NCBI GenBank assembly: GCA_963969595.1
Contig: OZ018408.1
Location: 46,625,022-46,689,021 of the forward strand
DNA from: Neckera pumila
Taxonomy: Eukaryota > Streptophyta > Bryopsida > Hypnales > Neckeraceae
Direction: 5' to 3'
Length of the DNA stretch: 64,000 nucleotides
The notes below the pieces were generated by a model. The model was not told the origin of the DNA and did not search any database. It worked only from the letters and a program-made list of their open reading frames with translations. Positions 35,201 to 47,127 of this stretch are shown piece after piece (positions within the stretch are counted from its first letter, which is position 1; the number at the start of each line of letters is the position of its first letter). The translations under genes were made by a program, and so were the position numbers.

Positions 35201-38200
35201 ATTAGGTTTCGACGTCTTGAAGTGCGTTAGCTTAGGTTTGGAGAAAAGGGCTTTCAAGGCTTAAAATTGAAGCCTTAAATGAGGTTCTATTCGGATATAT
35301 GCTCATTTTGAGGTCCTTGGTTTACGATGTGCAGAAATTCGGCGTCTTTTTGGTCAAGGAGGTGGTGGCCACGACTCTTGGAGGAGGGTGGCACAAGAAG
35401 CAGTTCAGTTTGATTTGTCGAAAGTTGATACTCAGAAACCCAAGGGTCATGTTGTAGCTGTGCGGGTCACTAGTGAGGACCCTGATGACGGCTTCAAGCC
35501 CACCAGTGGTCAAGTCCAGGTAGCTTTTCAACCGCTCATCCGGAACATCTGGATTGTGTTGGGTACATCGTTTAGCAGGAATGAGTTGTGAGAAATCGAT
35601 GGGAGGATGGAATTGACGACTGTTTTTATATGTTGCAGGAACTCAGTTTCAGGAGTAAACCTAATGTGTGGGCTTATTTTTCAGTCAAGGTATCGCCTTC
35701 TTTCTATACCTTGTTCATTATTTGCACCGACTTTTTTTTGGTGAAAACTAGTATTGCTTGTGACACTCGCAGTCCTTTTCCCTAGTGCTCAAAAGTTAAA
35801 ATTTCAGAATGAAGTCTACGGCAGGATCCAAGAGACTTAGATTAGTTGATTGAGAGAGATTTAGTAGTTCAAACTTTGTTTTGAAAATCCGCTGATTGTA
35901 AATGCAACATGAAAAGGCTTGCTCATTCTGGTTTCTATGGTTGGTGGTTTTGGCAGTCCGGAGGTGGCATTCACGAATTTTCTGATTCTCAATTTGGTAA
36001 GCCCCCAAAAGTAAAGCACTTCGAAAGATCTTCATTTGAGACAATGGGCTGGGGTCTTCAGTATTTGGGACACCTAACATAGTTCGTGAACTTTTTGTTT
36101 CTTAACAGGTCATGTTTTCGCTTTTGGAGAGACACGGCCAATGGCCATTGCCAACATGGTGCTGGGGCTCAAGGAGCTTCACATTCGAGGAGAGATTCGC
36201 ACAAACGTGGATTATACCGTGGATATTCTGCATGTAAGCGTTTGCACTTTTCTTGTGACAACGGGTAGCAGTAAATCAAAGCCCATTCAACACTGATTCA
36301 AGGTGCATTGTATGAGAATGCAAGAGGATTCGCTGCAGAATGTGCAATCATTAATTGCTATGTCCGCTGTCAATGTGCAGGCCCCTGAATACAGAGACAA
36401 TAAGATCCATACAGGGTGGTTGGATAGCCGAATTGCCATGCGAGTGCGAGCAGAGAGACCTCCTTGGGAGATTTCTGTTGTGGGGGGTGCTCTATATGTA
36501 AGTTGCTTCTATTGTCTTTACTTGGTTTCGTTTTCATTAAGGTAAACTTCACAATCAGGGAGTGATTACTGGAGAACTGCTTAGTTTTCATTTTTCCATG
36601 TGGAGAGAACTCGGTCTGAACGGTTGAGTGGTTATCTTACCAGAAAGCAAGCAGACTTATTGCAGCTCGTGTAACGGAGTATATTGGCTACTTGGAGAAG
36701 GGCCAAATTCCACCCAAGGTACATGAAGTAACATCACTTTGCGATTTTAAAACACGATGCACGATTTCTCATTGCTAAGGTTTCATATCCGGACTTCTAA
36801 TTTGTTTGTGTCTGCCTCACAGAATATCTCGCTTGTCGACTTTCAAATCTCTTTGAACATTGACGGGATCAAGTACACTGTTGAGATGACTAAAGGAGGT
36901 GCAGGCAGCTATCTTCTGCGGTTGAATAAATCCGAAGTGCATGCTGAAGCCCACACTCTTCGAGATGGGGGTCTCCTTGTCCAAGTATGAACTTAACCAC
37001 GAAAGAGGCCCAAATTGGTCCTCGTTTTTTTCTAGCAGTTCTGAGTAGGTCTATAAGTCGAATGAAATGGACAAAAGCTGTTTATGTACGTCTCTCTTCA
37101 TTCGTTGCTGCGGTATAATTTCTCAGATATTGAGAGTGACCTTTTCAATTGCTTGGTTGTGCAGCTGGATGGGAACAGTCATGTTGTGTACGCAGAAGAA
37201 GAGGCAGCCGGCACTCGCTTGCTTATTGATGGACGCACATGCCTTCTGCAGGTTTGCAATCCCTGATATGAGACTGCTTCTGCATCTGCTGCACATTTAT
37301 AGTGATTACATGTTTATTGGTTCACCTTTTCTTACTGGATGTGTATGACTTGCTGTGCAGAATGATCACGACCCATCTCGATTAATTGCTGAAACGCCTT
37401 GCAAGTTGATGCGTTTTCTAGTAGCGAATGGCAGCCATGTAGACGCCGATGTTCCGTATGCAGAGGTCGAAGTCATGAAGATGTGCATGCCACTTATGAG
37501 CCCGGCGGCTGGAACCATTAAATTCAAATTGTCTGAGGGTTCGGCTATGCTGGTATGTGATTTCCTGGGATTATTTTGACACCGATGTCAAGCTAACTTA
37601 CTCGGAGATGTTGAGCAAGCCTTTTCTTTGTTGTTAATGCTGTGATGTGATTCTATTTTCAGGGTGGAGATCTCATAGCCTCCCTGGATCTTGATGATCC
37701 CTCGTCTGTGAGGAAGGCCCTGCCCTTTGAGGATGACTTTCCACCCTTGGGGTTGCCCACAGCCCGTGCTGCTAAAGTTCACCAACGCTGCGCCGATGGC
37801 CTCAATGCTGCGTCGAACATCCTAGCTGGTTACCAGCATGATATTGATGAGGTATGGACACATTCAATGGTGTAGTTGTTTCAGGATATTTTAAGGTGAA
37901 ATTATCTGATTTATTCAATTTATCCTGCTTTTTGAGCAACTAACGCATTGAGTCATCAGTGAACTCAATATTGTCAAGTTGCGAGGGGCACTTCTCAACA
38001 GGAACTAATTACAAGTTGGATGCCCTTCTTGCAGGTTGTGAAGACCGTGCTCACCTGTTTGGATGACCCTCAACTACCCTTGCTACAATGGCAGGAATGC
38101 ATGGCTGTTCTTGCGACTCGACTTCCAAAGGACCTGAAAGCACAGGTTGGGAAATTTACAATGAATGCCTTGAAAGTGTTCTGTGAATTTCCTTTGTTAA

Positions 38201-41200
38201 TGAATGACTGACTAACATTTGGCACCGTGTGAGCAGGTTGATGCTGAATTTCGTGAATATGAGACGAGTTTCCAGCAGAATGGTGAGGGACCAGACTTCC
38301 CAGCCAAGGCACTTACTGGAATCATCGAGGTATGACCATCATTTCATCTAAATGTTGTTCTTGAAACTTCTAGTTTAGTTGTCAACTTTCTTTTGTGATT
38401 CTCAACTGAGCTCCCTTTTTCTGCAGACTTGCGTAGCAAACTCCCCTGAGGACGACCGAGTGACATTAGAGCGCCTCGTGGAGCCTCTTCTATTTCTATC
38501 CAAATCCTATGAGGGTGGAAGAGAAGGACATGCGGGCAACATTGTTCAAACTCTTTTTAACGGATATCTTCAAGTGGAAGAGCTTTTCAATGAAAATGAT
38601 CAGGTATGGTTCGGGGGCCAGACGGATTTGTTGACTTTCGTCAGAGTAGTTCCTTCATGTTGTGACGCTGCATCGTGGAAACATGAGATGATCTTGAGAT
38701 GGAAGTTGATCAGCCATCGTGGTCATTGAATTTCTAAGAGTTAAGTTGTTATTAAGAGGCTAACAACTGGCATGCACCTCTGGTGATTCCAGGCTGATGT
38801 CATTGAAGCATTGCGACAGCAACATAAGAAAGACCTGGCAAAGGTGGTGGATATTGTTCTATCTCACCAGGGGGTCAAGAGGAAAAACCAACTCATCTTG
38901 AGATTGATGGGAGCTTTAGTGTACCCCAATCCTGCTGCCTACCGTGAGCAACTCATCCGTTTTGCAGAGCTGAATCACAGCAATTACTCTGAGGTATAAT
39001 TTCTAGTTTCCTTTCATCTATTCTAATCTTCTATACCGACGGCTATTGAGTTTCTGTTTTTTGCTGTTCTCCAAGATGGTTGTGTACTGAGTATTTTTAC
39101 AATGTGTGCAGCTGGCCTTGCGGGCGAGTCAGCTGCTTGAGCAGACGAAACTGAGTGAACTCCGGTCCAACATCGCACGAAACTTGTCTGAGTTGGAGAT
39201 GTTTACCGAGGATGGAGGAGAAGGTCACCACACTGGTAAGCGTCGAAGTGCCATTGAGGAGCGTATGGAGGCTCTGGTGGATGCACCATTGCCTGTTGAG
39301 GATGCCCTGGTGGCCTTGTTTGATCACAGCGACCACACCTTGCAGCGCCGTGTCATTGAGAGTTACATTCGCAGGCTGTACCAGGTAAGCCTATTAACTG
39401 TTTATCCTTTAAACTGCTGGAGTTCGCAGTAACATTAGCCAGTCTGATTCAATAATGTAAAAAACATCTTCAAAAAAAGCCTGCAAAGTTCTGATCTATG
39501 GAACTCAATTGACATGAAGTCTGTCCTTAAGTGTGAGTTGTTAGTGATGATTGTTGTGTTGCATAATGCAGCCATACCTGGTGAAGGGCTCAGTGAGGAT
39601 GCAATGGCACCGCTCAGGGTTGATTGCGACCTGGCAGTTTTGGGAAGAGTATCCTCCTCCGACCGCCGAGACGTTGAGGACCTCAAAGGTGACGGATGAT
39701 GACAGCCGAGGTGTAATGAGATGGGGAGCCATGGTGATTCTCACGTCTCTCCAGGTGCTCTCCAATGCCGTTAGTGCTGCTCTCAAGGACGCTGAAAGCA
39801 ATCTTGCACCAACCACAAGAGCATCTGCAGAATCGTCCTCCCACAGTAACATTGCTGGAAGTCCCCGTAGGAAGCGGTCCTTCGTTGGTGCTCCAAGTGG
39901 GTTTGGCAATGTTCTTCATGTGGCTTTAGTGGGCATCAACAACCCCATGAGTGCATTTCAAGACAGGTTGGTTTTGAATTATTCTTTCTTTTTCTTTTTC
40001 TTATTCCTGTTTTGAGCTTTGCGTGCAACTTCGGATAATCTTGGATTTGTATTTGTGATGTTCGTTCCTCGGTTTCTAATCTCTCGATGGACCAAGCAGT
40101 GGGGACGAGGACCAAATCAATGAAAGAGTCCAGAAACTGGCCAAGAACCTCAAGGGTGAGAGCTTGGGCGCCATGCTCCAACTCTCTGGTGTAGGGGTGG
40201 TGAGCTGCATCATCCAGCGTGACGAAGGTCGTGCACCGACTCGGCATTGCTTCCAGTGGTCTAATGAACACCATCACTTCGCTGAGGAGCCTCTTCAGCG
40301 ACATGTTGAACCACCGCTATCCAATCTTCTCGAGCTTGTAATCCTCTTTCGCTCTCTTCCATCTTATTGAGACGATTTCATTCGTAAAATTTCATTTGAA
40401 AGTTGTTAAGACTACCCTTTTGAGGATATGAATCACATCTACAACTGAGAAACCGGTTGTTATGGAACTTAGATTTCTCATATGTCAAGAGTCTCTGTTG
40501 CAGGTCAAGCTCAAGGGTTATACAGGTATGCAGTACGCACCATCGCGCAACCGGCAGTGGTACATCTACAATGCCACTGATGGAAAGACCAGGACGCGTA
40601 GGATGTTCTTGAGGGCTCTAATCCGCCAACCCGTATCGAGGGATGAGAGTGGAGAGTCAGAGCAGGTCATCACACGAGTGAAAGAAAGCATCACCCAGTC
40701 TCTTCAAGGAGCCCTGGACGAGTTAGAGTTGGCCGTTCACGATATTAATGGCAAGGCTGATCACATCCATATGTACCTCTGCATCCTCAGGGCTCAGGAG
40801 CTTTGTGACTTGTCTCAGGCTTTGAGGTACTAAACATTGATCCTGACGTCGTCTAGAATTGTTTCTTGAGGCATTTCTGAAATAGATCCTTTAAGCATTT
40901 TCTAAAGCATTTGAGGTGTTCGAGGAATTTAGAATTTCTGTGTCTGATGTTGAGGATTGGGTGGTCCGCAGTAATGAGAATGGCAGCGCTACAAACGAAG
41001 TGGAGAACGTGGTCCAGGTGCTGGAAGGTTTGGCACATGAAATCTACTCGAAACTGGGGGCACGCATGCATCGCCTTGCAGTTGCTGGTTGGGAAATCCG
41101 TGTTCGCCTGAAAGAGCTGCAGGCAGCAAATGGTGCATGGCGTGTTGTGGTTTCTAACCCCACTGGCCACACTTGCACAGTCCAGGTTAGTAACTTCGCT

Positions 41201-44200
41201 TTTCATCTCTTTTTTGCGAGTGTTACAGTTTGTAATGTTTCAGCTGAAAGAACATAGCTTATGTTCCAGCTTTGATCGTTGTAATTCTGCCACATGCAGG
41301 TGTATAGGGAAGCCCAAGACAAGGATTCAGGCAAGGTGGTGTACTGCTCACCATTCAGTTCTGTGCTTGGGCCGCTGCATGGTGTGCCGCTGTCCACTCA
41401 GTACAAATCTTTGGATGCCATTGATCAGAAGCGCCTGTTAGCGAGGCGCCAGAACACTACTTACTGCTATGATTTCCCCTTGGTATGACTTCCGCTTGCC
41501 CTAGAGTCCAAATTTATTTTATTTGTGACGAGCACTTGTAATGCTTTTCACTGATTTTAGTGGTACAAAATTTGGTCCCGATCTGGATTACAGTTTTCAG
41601 AGTATGATCTGTCGAAACTGTTCGTTTTAGAACCATGAATCGTTGAGTTAATATTGAATGCCAACTGGAACTCACGAATGTGAACGGGTTCATCCTTTCA
41701 GGTGTTTGAGACAGTTCTGCGTCAATGCTGGGCAGAGTCTTCTGTAAAAGAGCAAGGCTCTTCGCCAATTTTCAAGGCCACCGAACTCGTGCTGGCGGAT
41801 TCAAACGGAAGTTGGGGCACTGACCTCGTGGAGTCTGATCGTACTATTTCAAGCAATAATGTGGGCATGGTGGGATGGTTGCTGCAAATGCGCACCCCAG
41901 AGTTTCCCCAGGGGCGCAAAGTGTTGGTCGTCTCCAACGATGTAACCTTCAGTGCAGGCTCGTTTGGGCCGAAGGAGGACGTATTCTTTAAGTCTATGTC
42001 GGACTGGGCATGCCGTGAGAAACTGCCACTTATCTACCTCGCAGCCAACTCAGGTGCTCGCATTGGAGTAGCCGAAGAAGTGCGTGCTTGCTTCCGCATC
42101 GGCTGGGCCGAAGACTCCTCGCCTGAACAAGGCTTCAAGTACCTCTATCTGGTACCAGAAGATTACGAGCGGCTCTCATCTTCCGTTATTGCGCATGAAC
42201 TGAAGCTGGACTCTGGAGAGGTCAGATATGTGATTGAGGATGTGATTGGCAAGCAGGATGGACTTGGAGTGGAGTGCTTGTCAGGCAGTGGTGCAATTGC
42301 AGGGGCATTCTCGAAAGCCTACCGTGAAACTTTCACTCTGACGTACGTCTCAGGGAGAACCGTCGGCATTGGCGCTTACTTGGCTCGCCTTGGCATGCGG
42401 TGCATTCAGCGGCTGGACCAGCCCATAATTTTGACAGGCTTTTCAGCTCTTAACAAGCTGCTGGGGAGAGAAGTCTACAGCTCACATATGCAGTTGGGAG
42501 GGCCGAAGGTGATGGCTGTGAATGGAGTTGTCCACTTAACCGTTCCAGACGACCTTGAAGGCGTTTCTGCTATCTTGAAGTGGTTGAGCTATGTGCCTTC
42601 ACATGTGGGAGGCCCTCTTCCTTGCTTGAAATCTCTAGATCCCCCTGAAAGGCCAGTGGAATACACCCCTGAGACCTCCTGTGATCCTCGTGCTGCAATT
42701 CGGGGAATAGACAGTAATGGAAAGTGGTTGGGTGGTATTTTTGACAAGGGAAGCTTTACCGAGACCCTGGACGGTTGGGCAAAGACTGTAGTGACTGGGC
42801 GGGCTAGGTTAGGTGGCATTCCAGTTGGAATTGTGGCAGTGGAGACACAGACGGTTACACAATTGATTCCTGCTGATCCTGGCCAGCTTGACTCCCATGA
42901 GCGTGTGGTGCCCCAAGCTGGGCAAGTCTGGTTCCCTGATTCTGCTCAAAAAACGGCACAAGCGTTGATAGATTTCAACAAGGAAGGGCTTCCGCTTTTC
43001 ATCCTTGCAAACTGGCGAGGCTTCTCAGGCGGGCAGCGCGATCTCTTTGAAGGCATTTTACAAGCGGGCTCCATGATCGTGGAGCATTTGCGAGTATATC
43101 AACAGCCTGTGTTTGTGTTCATTCCGAAAGCCGGCGAGCTTCGTGGTGGAGCTTGGGTGGTGGTGGACAGCAAGATCAACTCTGAAAAGGTAGAGATGTA
43201 CGCTGAGAAGACCGCCAGAGGAGGGGTGTTGGAACCTGAAGGTATGGTGGAGATCAAGTTCAGGATGCGGGAACTTTTGGAGTGTATGCACCGCATTGAT
43301 CCCCAGCTTTTAGCATTGAAGCAAGAGCTCCAGGAGCTCAAGGGTGCACCTAGCGCTGCGGCTGATAGGATCCACCAACAAATCAAGGCCCGGGAGAAAG
43401 CCCTCACCCCTGTGTATAAGCAAATGGCCATCAAGTTCATGGAGCTTCATGATACTCCGAACCGAATGGCTGCCAAGGGAGTCATCAAGAAGGTGCGTTG
43501 CTGTTCACATATACCTCTTTAATCTCACCACCTGGGTCCCAATTCTTTCACTATGCTAGAGGTAAAATGTGTGGCAAGTGTGCAAATGATATTGTGGCAA
43601 CTGCGCAGGACATTCAGAATGCTCTTCTAGAAAAGGGCATAATGAAGAGTTGAGTGTAGTGGGGATCCTATTTCCGTTATTAGAATGGAAGTAGTAATTT
43701 CCCTTTGGGGGAACGGATATTGCTAGACTGTAATTTTTGTACCTTTTGTTTGAGACTTTGTGGTTGACAGAATGCAAACTATGTGCAGGTGGTGGATTGG
43801 GCCGAGTCTCGGAATTTCTTCTTCAATCGGTTGAAGAGGAGGCTTGCAGAGGAAAGCCTCATCCAGCAGCTTCAAGTTGCTGGCGGTCAAGATTTGAGCC
43901 ATTCTGCAGCCTTGGCTTTGATTAAAGACTTATATTCTACCTCATCAACAAGCGGACCTCAGGAATGGGCAGATGACACTCTGTTTTTGGCGTGGAGCCA
44001 AAAGCCAACAGGTTTGGAAGAGCGCTTGAAGAAGCTCCATGAAAACCACTTGGTGAAGGACATGGTGGCTCTGGCATCTTCAGATGCTGCATTGAAGGCC
44101 CTACCTCAGGGTTTGAACGCACTCCTGCGCTCGGTAAGCAGTCAAACCTCATACTCTTTAAAATGGTGAATTTGAGTTAAATTGGGCAATTAAATATCTA

Positions 44201-44463
44201 TACCTGTCTTAGTTTTCAGAGCTTTAAACACTTGATCATCACAGTTGTGGCACTCTGAAACACTCCATTTTTATGAATATGACCATATCAACATCTTGAC
44301 GGGATTTGAGTATGTTCTAAAGACTTTGGTGTTGCATTGAACGATTTGTAATAGAAGACTAAATACTTTGGTGATGTTTGTTCCTTCACTGCAGGTTGAT
44401 GCATCCACAAGATCCCAATTGGTGGAAGAGCTAAAACGAGCGCTGAATGTATCCCTAGACTGA
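32281..44463 (+). CDS. ACC1: Homomeric acetyl-CoA carboxylase, 29 coding exons
   Basis: Makes malonyl-CoA from acetyl-CoA, ATP and bicarbonate; without a transit peptide it is the cytosolic enzyme. Exons: 32281-32643, 33402-33608, 33875-34129, 34456-34551, 34704-34877, 34995-35088, 35335-35519, 35639-35689, 35957-35996, 36109-36233, 36381-36497, 36644-36718, 36823-36984, 37165-37251, 37361-37552, 37663-37851, 38035-38145, 38237-38329, 38427-38603, 38793-38993, 39112-39384, 39572-39966, 40100-40337, 40504-40826, 40972-41185, 41300-41482, 41702-43492, 43789-44133, 44395-44463. They sum to 6825 nt (2274 aa), near the 2254 aa of Arabidopsis ACC1. Every junction is GT-AG and in frame. Domains: biotin carboxylase about 45-545 (GGGGKG at 236-241, [14 protein letters not shown] at 359-372); biotin carrier with VMKM, biotinyl Lys717; central domain about 760-1480; carboxyltransferase about 1525-2137, mostly in exon 27. 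The start has a CACCATGG context. Leu at 1790 (SALNKLL) is the residue type of herbicide-insensitive enzymes. The gene is intact. Confidence 0.97.
34158..34260 (+). mobile_element. TTAA-family terminal fragment in carboxylase intron 3
   Basis: TTAA followed by CCCCTAAAGGACCAAGG lies within intron 3, then a stretch with TCTAGCAGTTTTGAGTA. No matching right end is found before exon 4, so this is a truncated or decayed copy. A related, more degraded stretch (TTAACCACGAAAGAGGCCC, then TCTAGCAGTTCTGAGTA) occurs in intron 13 near 36993-37060. Confidence 0.6.
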
Positions 44464-44608
44464 TAGAATTAATCAGTTTCTTTGTTAATACGTGCCTTAG
44501 ATTTTAGATGCTTTGGTATATATTGCTCATTATTTTTCTCATTATTGTTGGCTCTTATTGAGCCAAAATACTCATTTTTGCACATATTTACTTCCTTGGA
44601 AGCGAAGA

Positions 44609-44614
44609 AATAAA
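44609..44614 (+). terminator. Polyadenylation signal of the carboxylase gene
   Basis: AATAAA about 146 bp after the TGA stop (44461-44463), in an AT-rich 3'UTR. Cleavage would be expected some 15-30 nt further on. Confidence 0.6.
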
Positions 44615-44639
44615 TCGCTGTACTTCATACCTCTGCTTG

Positions 44640-44889
44640 TCTTTGCCAGAATCAGAACAGGTTTACTTGTTCCTATCGAATTCTATTGAACTGTTGCATC
44701 AAATTCTCCAACTAACTTATTTGATCCGCCTCTGCAATATCCATTATGTATATAAAGCTTACAAAATCCAATTTATGCCTAGACCTCTTTAAATGTCACA
44801 GCTTACAGGCTCAAAATGCACATGATTATAAGTTATGATTGGAAGTAAAGCAGCCTGCTAAGAGAGAAAATGGAATGACTCTTGAGTTA
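44640..44889. other. Short AT-rich interval, nothing recognised
   Basis: Probably the 3' part of the decayed transposon that follows, but no motif could be read. Confidence 0.35.
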
Positions 44890-45473
44890 TCAATGTCAAT
44901 GTTGGATTTCTTGTCTTATAAACATGAGGCCATAGTCGTAGTATTGCAGTCCAAATTGTGATTTTGATTTCAATGTAATACAGGAACCTAATCTATAAAA
45001 TCTATGAAAAGAAAGATTAACCTTAGTCTCATCTGAAAAACCCACTTGTCTCCTATCAAAATGGTCCAATTCTTGTGAGATTTGGCAAAATCTAAACAAG
45101 CTTGAATATTCTTTTGTGAAAGAAGAGGCTTTTTTCCCCTTAACAAGAGCCTCCAAACCTGCCAAATTTAATGCTTGCCATTGTCTAGACACTAATCTCA
45201 TTGGTAAATTCTTGCCAATCTAATTTGCATGTCTCTGGCAATATTAAATCTTCAAATTGTCATTGCTCTCACACATGTCCTCTTGAAGTGTTCTGAAATG
45301 ACTTTTGGTCTTCTTCCTTCAGGTTGCTTAGCATTAGGAAGACATTTCTTTCAGATTCTCTCAATACTAGATTGACTAATAGCAAGCCATTTAGCTACTT
45401 TTCTTGTGCTCCATCCCTTTTGTAGCAATGATACTACACTATTTTGCTTCTCATATGACAATGGCGTTGTCAT
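44890..45473 (-). pseudogene. Decayed Tc1/mariner transposase
   Basis: Read on the minus strand from an ATG at 45473, the N-terminus looks like the helix-turn-helix of Tc1-type transposases (LLQKGWSTRKVAKWLAISQS, then an IERI motif and KQPEGRRPK). It is then broken by several stops and frame changes. A second open part (45201 down to 44896) carries FRFCQ...FSDETKVNL; SDET contains the second acidic residue of the DDE/D catalytic triad. The final catalytic region is missing or unreadable. A full enzyme would be about 330-350 aa, so this copy is dead. Terminal inverted repeats were not found. Family assignment rests on motif spacing and is fairly secure. Confidence 0.7.
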
Positions 45474-45639
45474 AGTATGGAACAACTAAAAATACAATGT
45501 ACTACTTGAGAAGAATTTGAAGAGACACTTTTGCTCACTTGCAACATTCACTGTTGTCATAGTATGGAACAACAAAAAGTGCAATGTACTACTTGAGAAG
45601 AAGAAGAGACACTTTTGCTTACTTGCAACACTACGAGTT
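45466..45639. repeat. 87 bp tandem duplication
   Basis: Units 45466-45552 and 45553-45639 both start GTTGTCATAGTATGGAACAA and share ATGTACTACTTGAGAAGAA and GAGACACTTTTGC. They overlap the start of the decayed transposase and may be its 5' flank duplicated. Each unit opens with an imperfect palindrome (GTTGT...ACAAC). Confidence 0.8.
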
Positions 45640-46190
45640 GAACTGAAACTCTTTACTACTTGTTAATATTTGGAAGAAATGGAGGTATAGGCAAGTAAGA
45701 CCCAAAAGTAAGTCAGTGAGAGACTTTCTTTTAAAATTAAATATCTCAACCATCTTTGATTTTTCATTAAAATTTTCATGCATTAGATACCTATCATCTA
45801 TTCTTGATGATACCTCTTAATCCTCATTAATGCAATAGATATTTTAGATTGTAGTAAGCATGAGCAAAAATTGATTTAGTTTTGTGAGTCACTATAAATT
45901 TGAAAGTAACATTAACAAAGTAATTGAAGTAATAAGAATTATGAAATTAATGTAGAACCTCTTGATGTCCTTTAATCACATTTGTATATAATTATTGCAA
46001 CATATTAGTGTGATAGTGAAAGTATGAACTTAGTTTTTATTTGTGTAAAGTAGTGGCACCTTGAAGCACTCTGTTTTTAAAATGAAATCTTATTTCTTGC
46101 CTAATAGCAAACCAAATCTGCATGTGAAATCTCAAGTCTCCTATTTAGAACTTGAATAGATTACAAGTTAGGCTTTGATGTCACTATATC
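45640..46190. other. AT-rich intergenic DNA, nothing recognised
   Basis: No gene or repeat structure seen. Confidence 0.45.
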
Positions 46191-46194
46191 TGGG

Positions 46195-46510
46195 CCTGTT
46201 CGAAGGTGTCTGATGCCACCAAGCGCCGATCCAGACTATGTGGGGGTTCCGGCCTAACTCCTTCCAACACCAGCGCAGGAATGTCTGGTTTGCGTAACAA
46301 ACTCGAAAGGAATGCGTCCTGCAATAATCTCAACAGGTCCAGCTTCACCATCTGGCATAGGGTACCTCGTCCGCGGCCAGTTCACCCCAGCGCGCGCGGC
46401 CCATTCACCGCCCGCGGCCAATTCACCCCATGCGACCCGCCATCTGCGGACACGTGGCGCGGCGCGAGTGGCTGGTTAGCTGCTCACCTATTCAGCTCTG
46501 TCATGCCAAG
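46195..46510. other. GC-rich island in AT-rich DNA
   Basis: A 300 bp block of high GC stands out sharply. Near 46371-46425, three copies of a GCGGCC(A/C)(A/G)TTCACC motif occur in a row, and ACACGTGGC, a G-box/ABRE-like site, lies near 46449. An open frame (46206-46577) runs through it but matches no protein I know. It could be captured gene or promoter sequence; no element ends were found around it. Confidence 0.5.
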
Positions 46511-46514
46511 TGAA

Positions 46515-47127
46515 TTTGCCCACTCATGTAGTTTTATAAAATGTTTAGGAACAAATTTTCAAGGTTTTTTATTTTAATGTTCTTTTAAATTGTGGCCAAG
46601 AGATTGCACCTCTTCTTAATTTTGTTTTTTTTCCTTCATAGGTGTTCTTTCAAAATGTAGCCAAGATATTGCACCTTTCATGAGCTTGAATTTGTACGGT
46701 TATGGTAAAAAAAATTCGAAAATCTATATCTTAAAATAGATTGTTTTTTGGTCTGTTTTATTGATATGTCAGACATCCAACAGCTTCTTTTTGTAGTGTT
46801 CAACCTATGGTGTAAAAGTTATGGATTTTTTAAAATTAAAAAATTGAATTAAAATTATTTTCTAAATTGATTTTCTAAAATAAATTTAGAAAATGCATAA
46901 CATTTGTATCGTGTGTCCAAACACCACAAAACAAAGCCCTTGCACCCCTTTGTGCATAAAGCTTTGTATTTTGTACCAAGAATGCAACTTCACACACTAC
47001 AGTGAATTTTCAAAATTTTAAAGAATGAAAAAATGAAAAAAATATTTAGGTTCTTTTATTGATTGTGGCAACGGCAAAGTGCACAATAGAGAACTTTGTG
47101 ACCGTGCGTTCCCTGGTTGCATTCTTA
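46515..47127. other. AT-rich DNA with a fragment of another repeat
   Basis: About 46915-46990 (CCACAAAACAAAGCCCTTGC ... GCATAAAGCTTTGTATTTTG ... GAATGCAACTTC) resembles stretches near 48760, 48920 and 55560. It marks a second, uncharacterised dispersed repeat. Confidence 0.4.
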
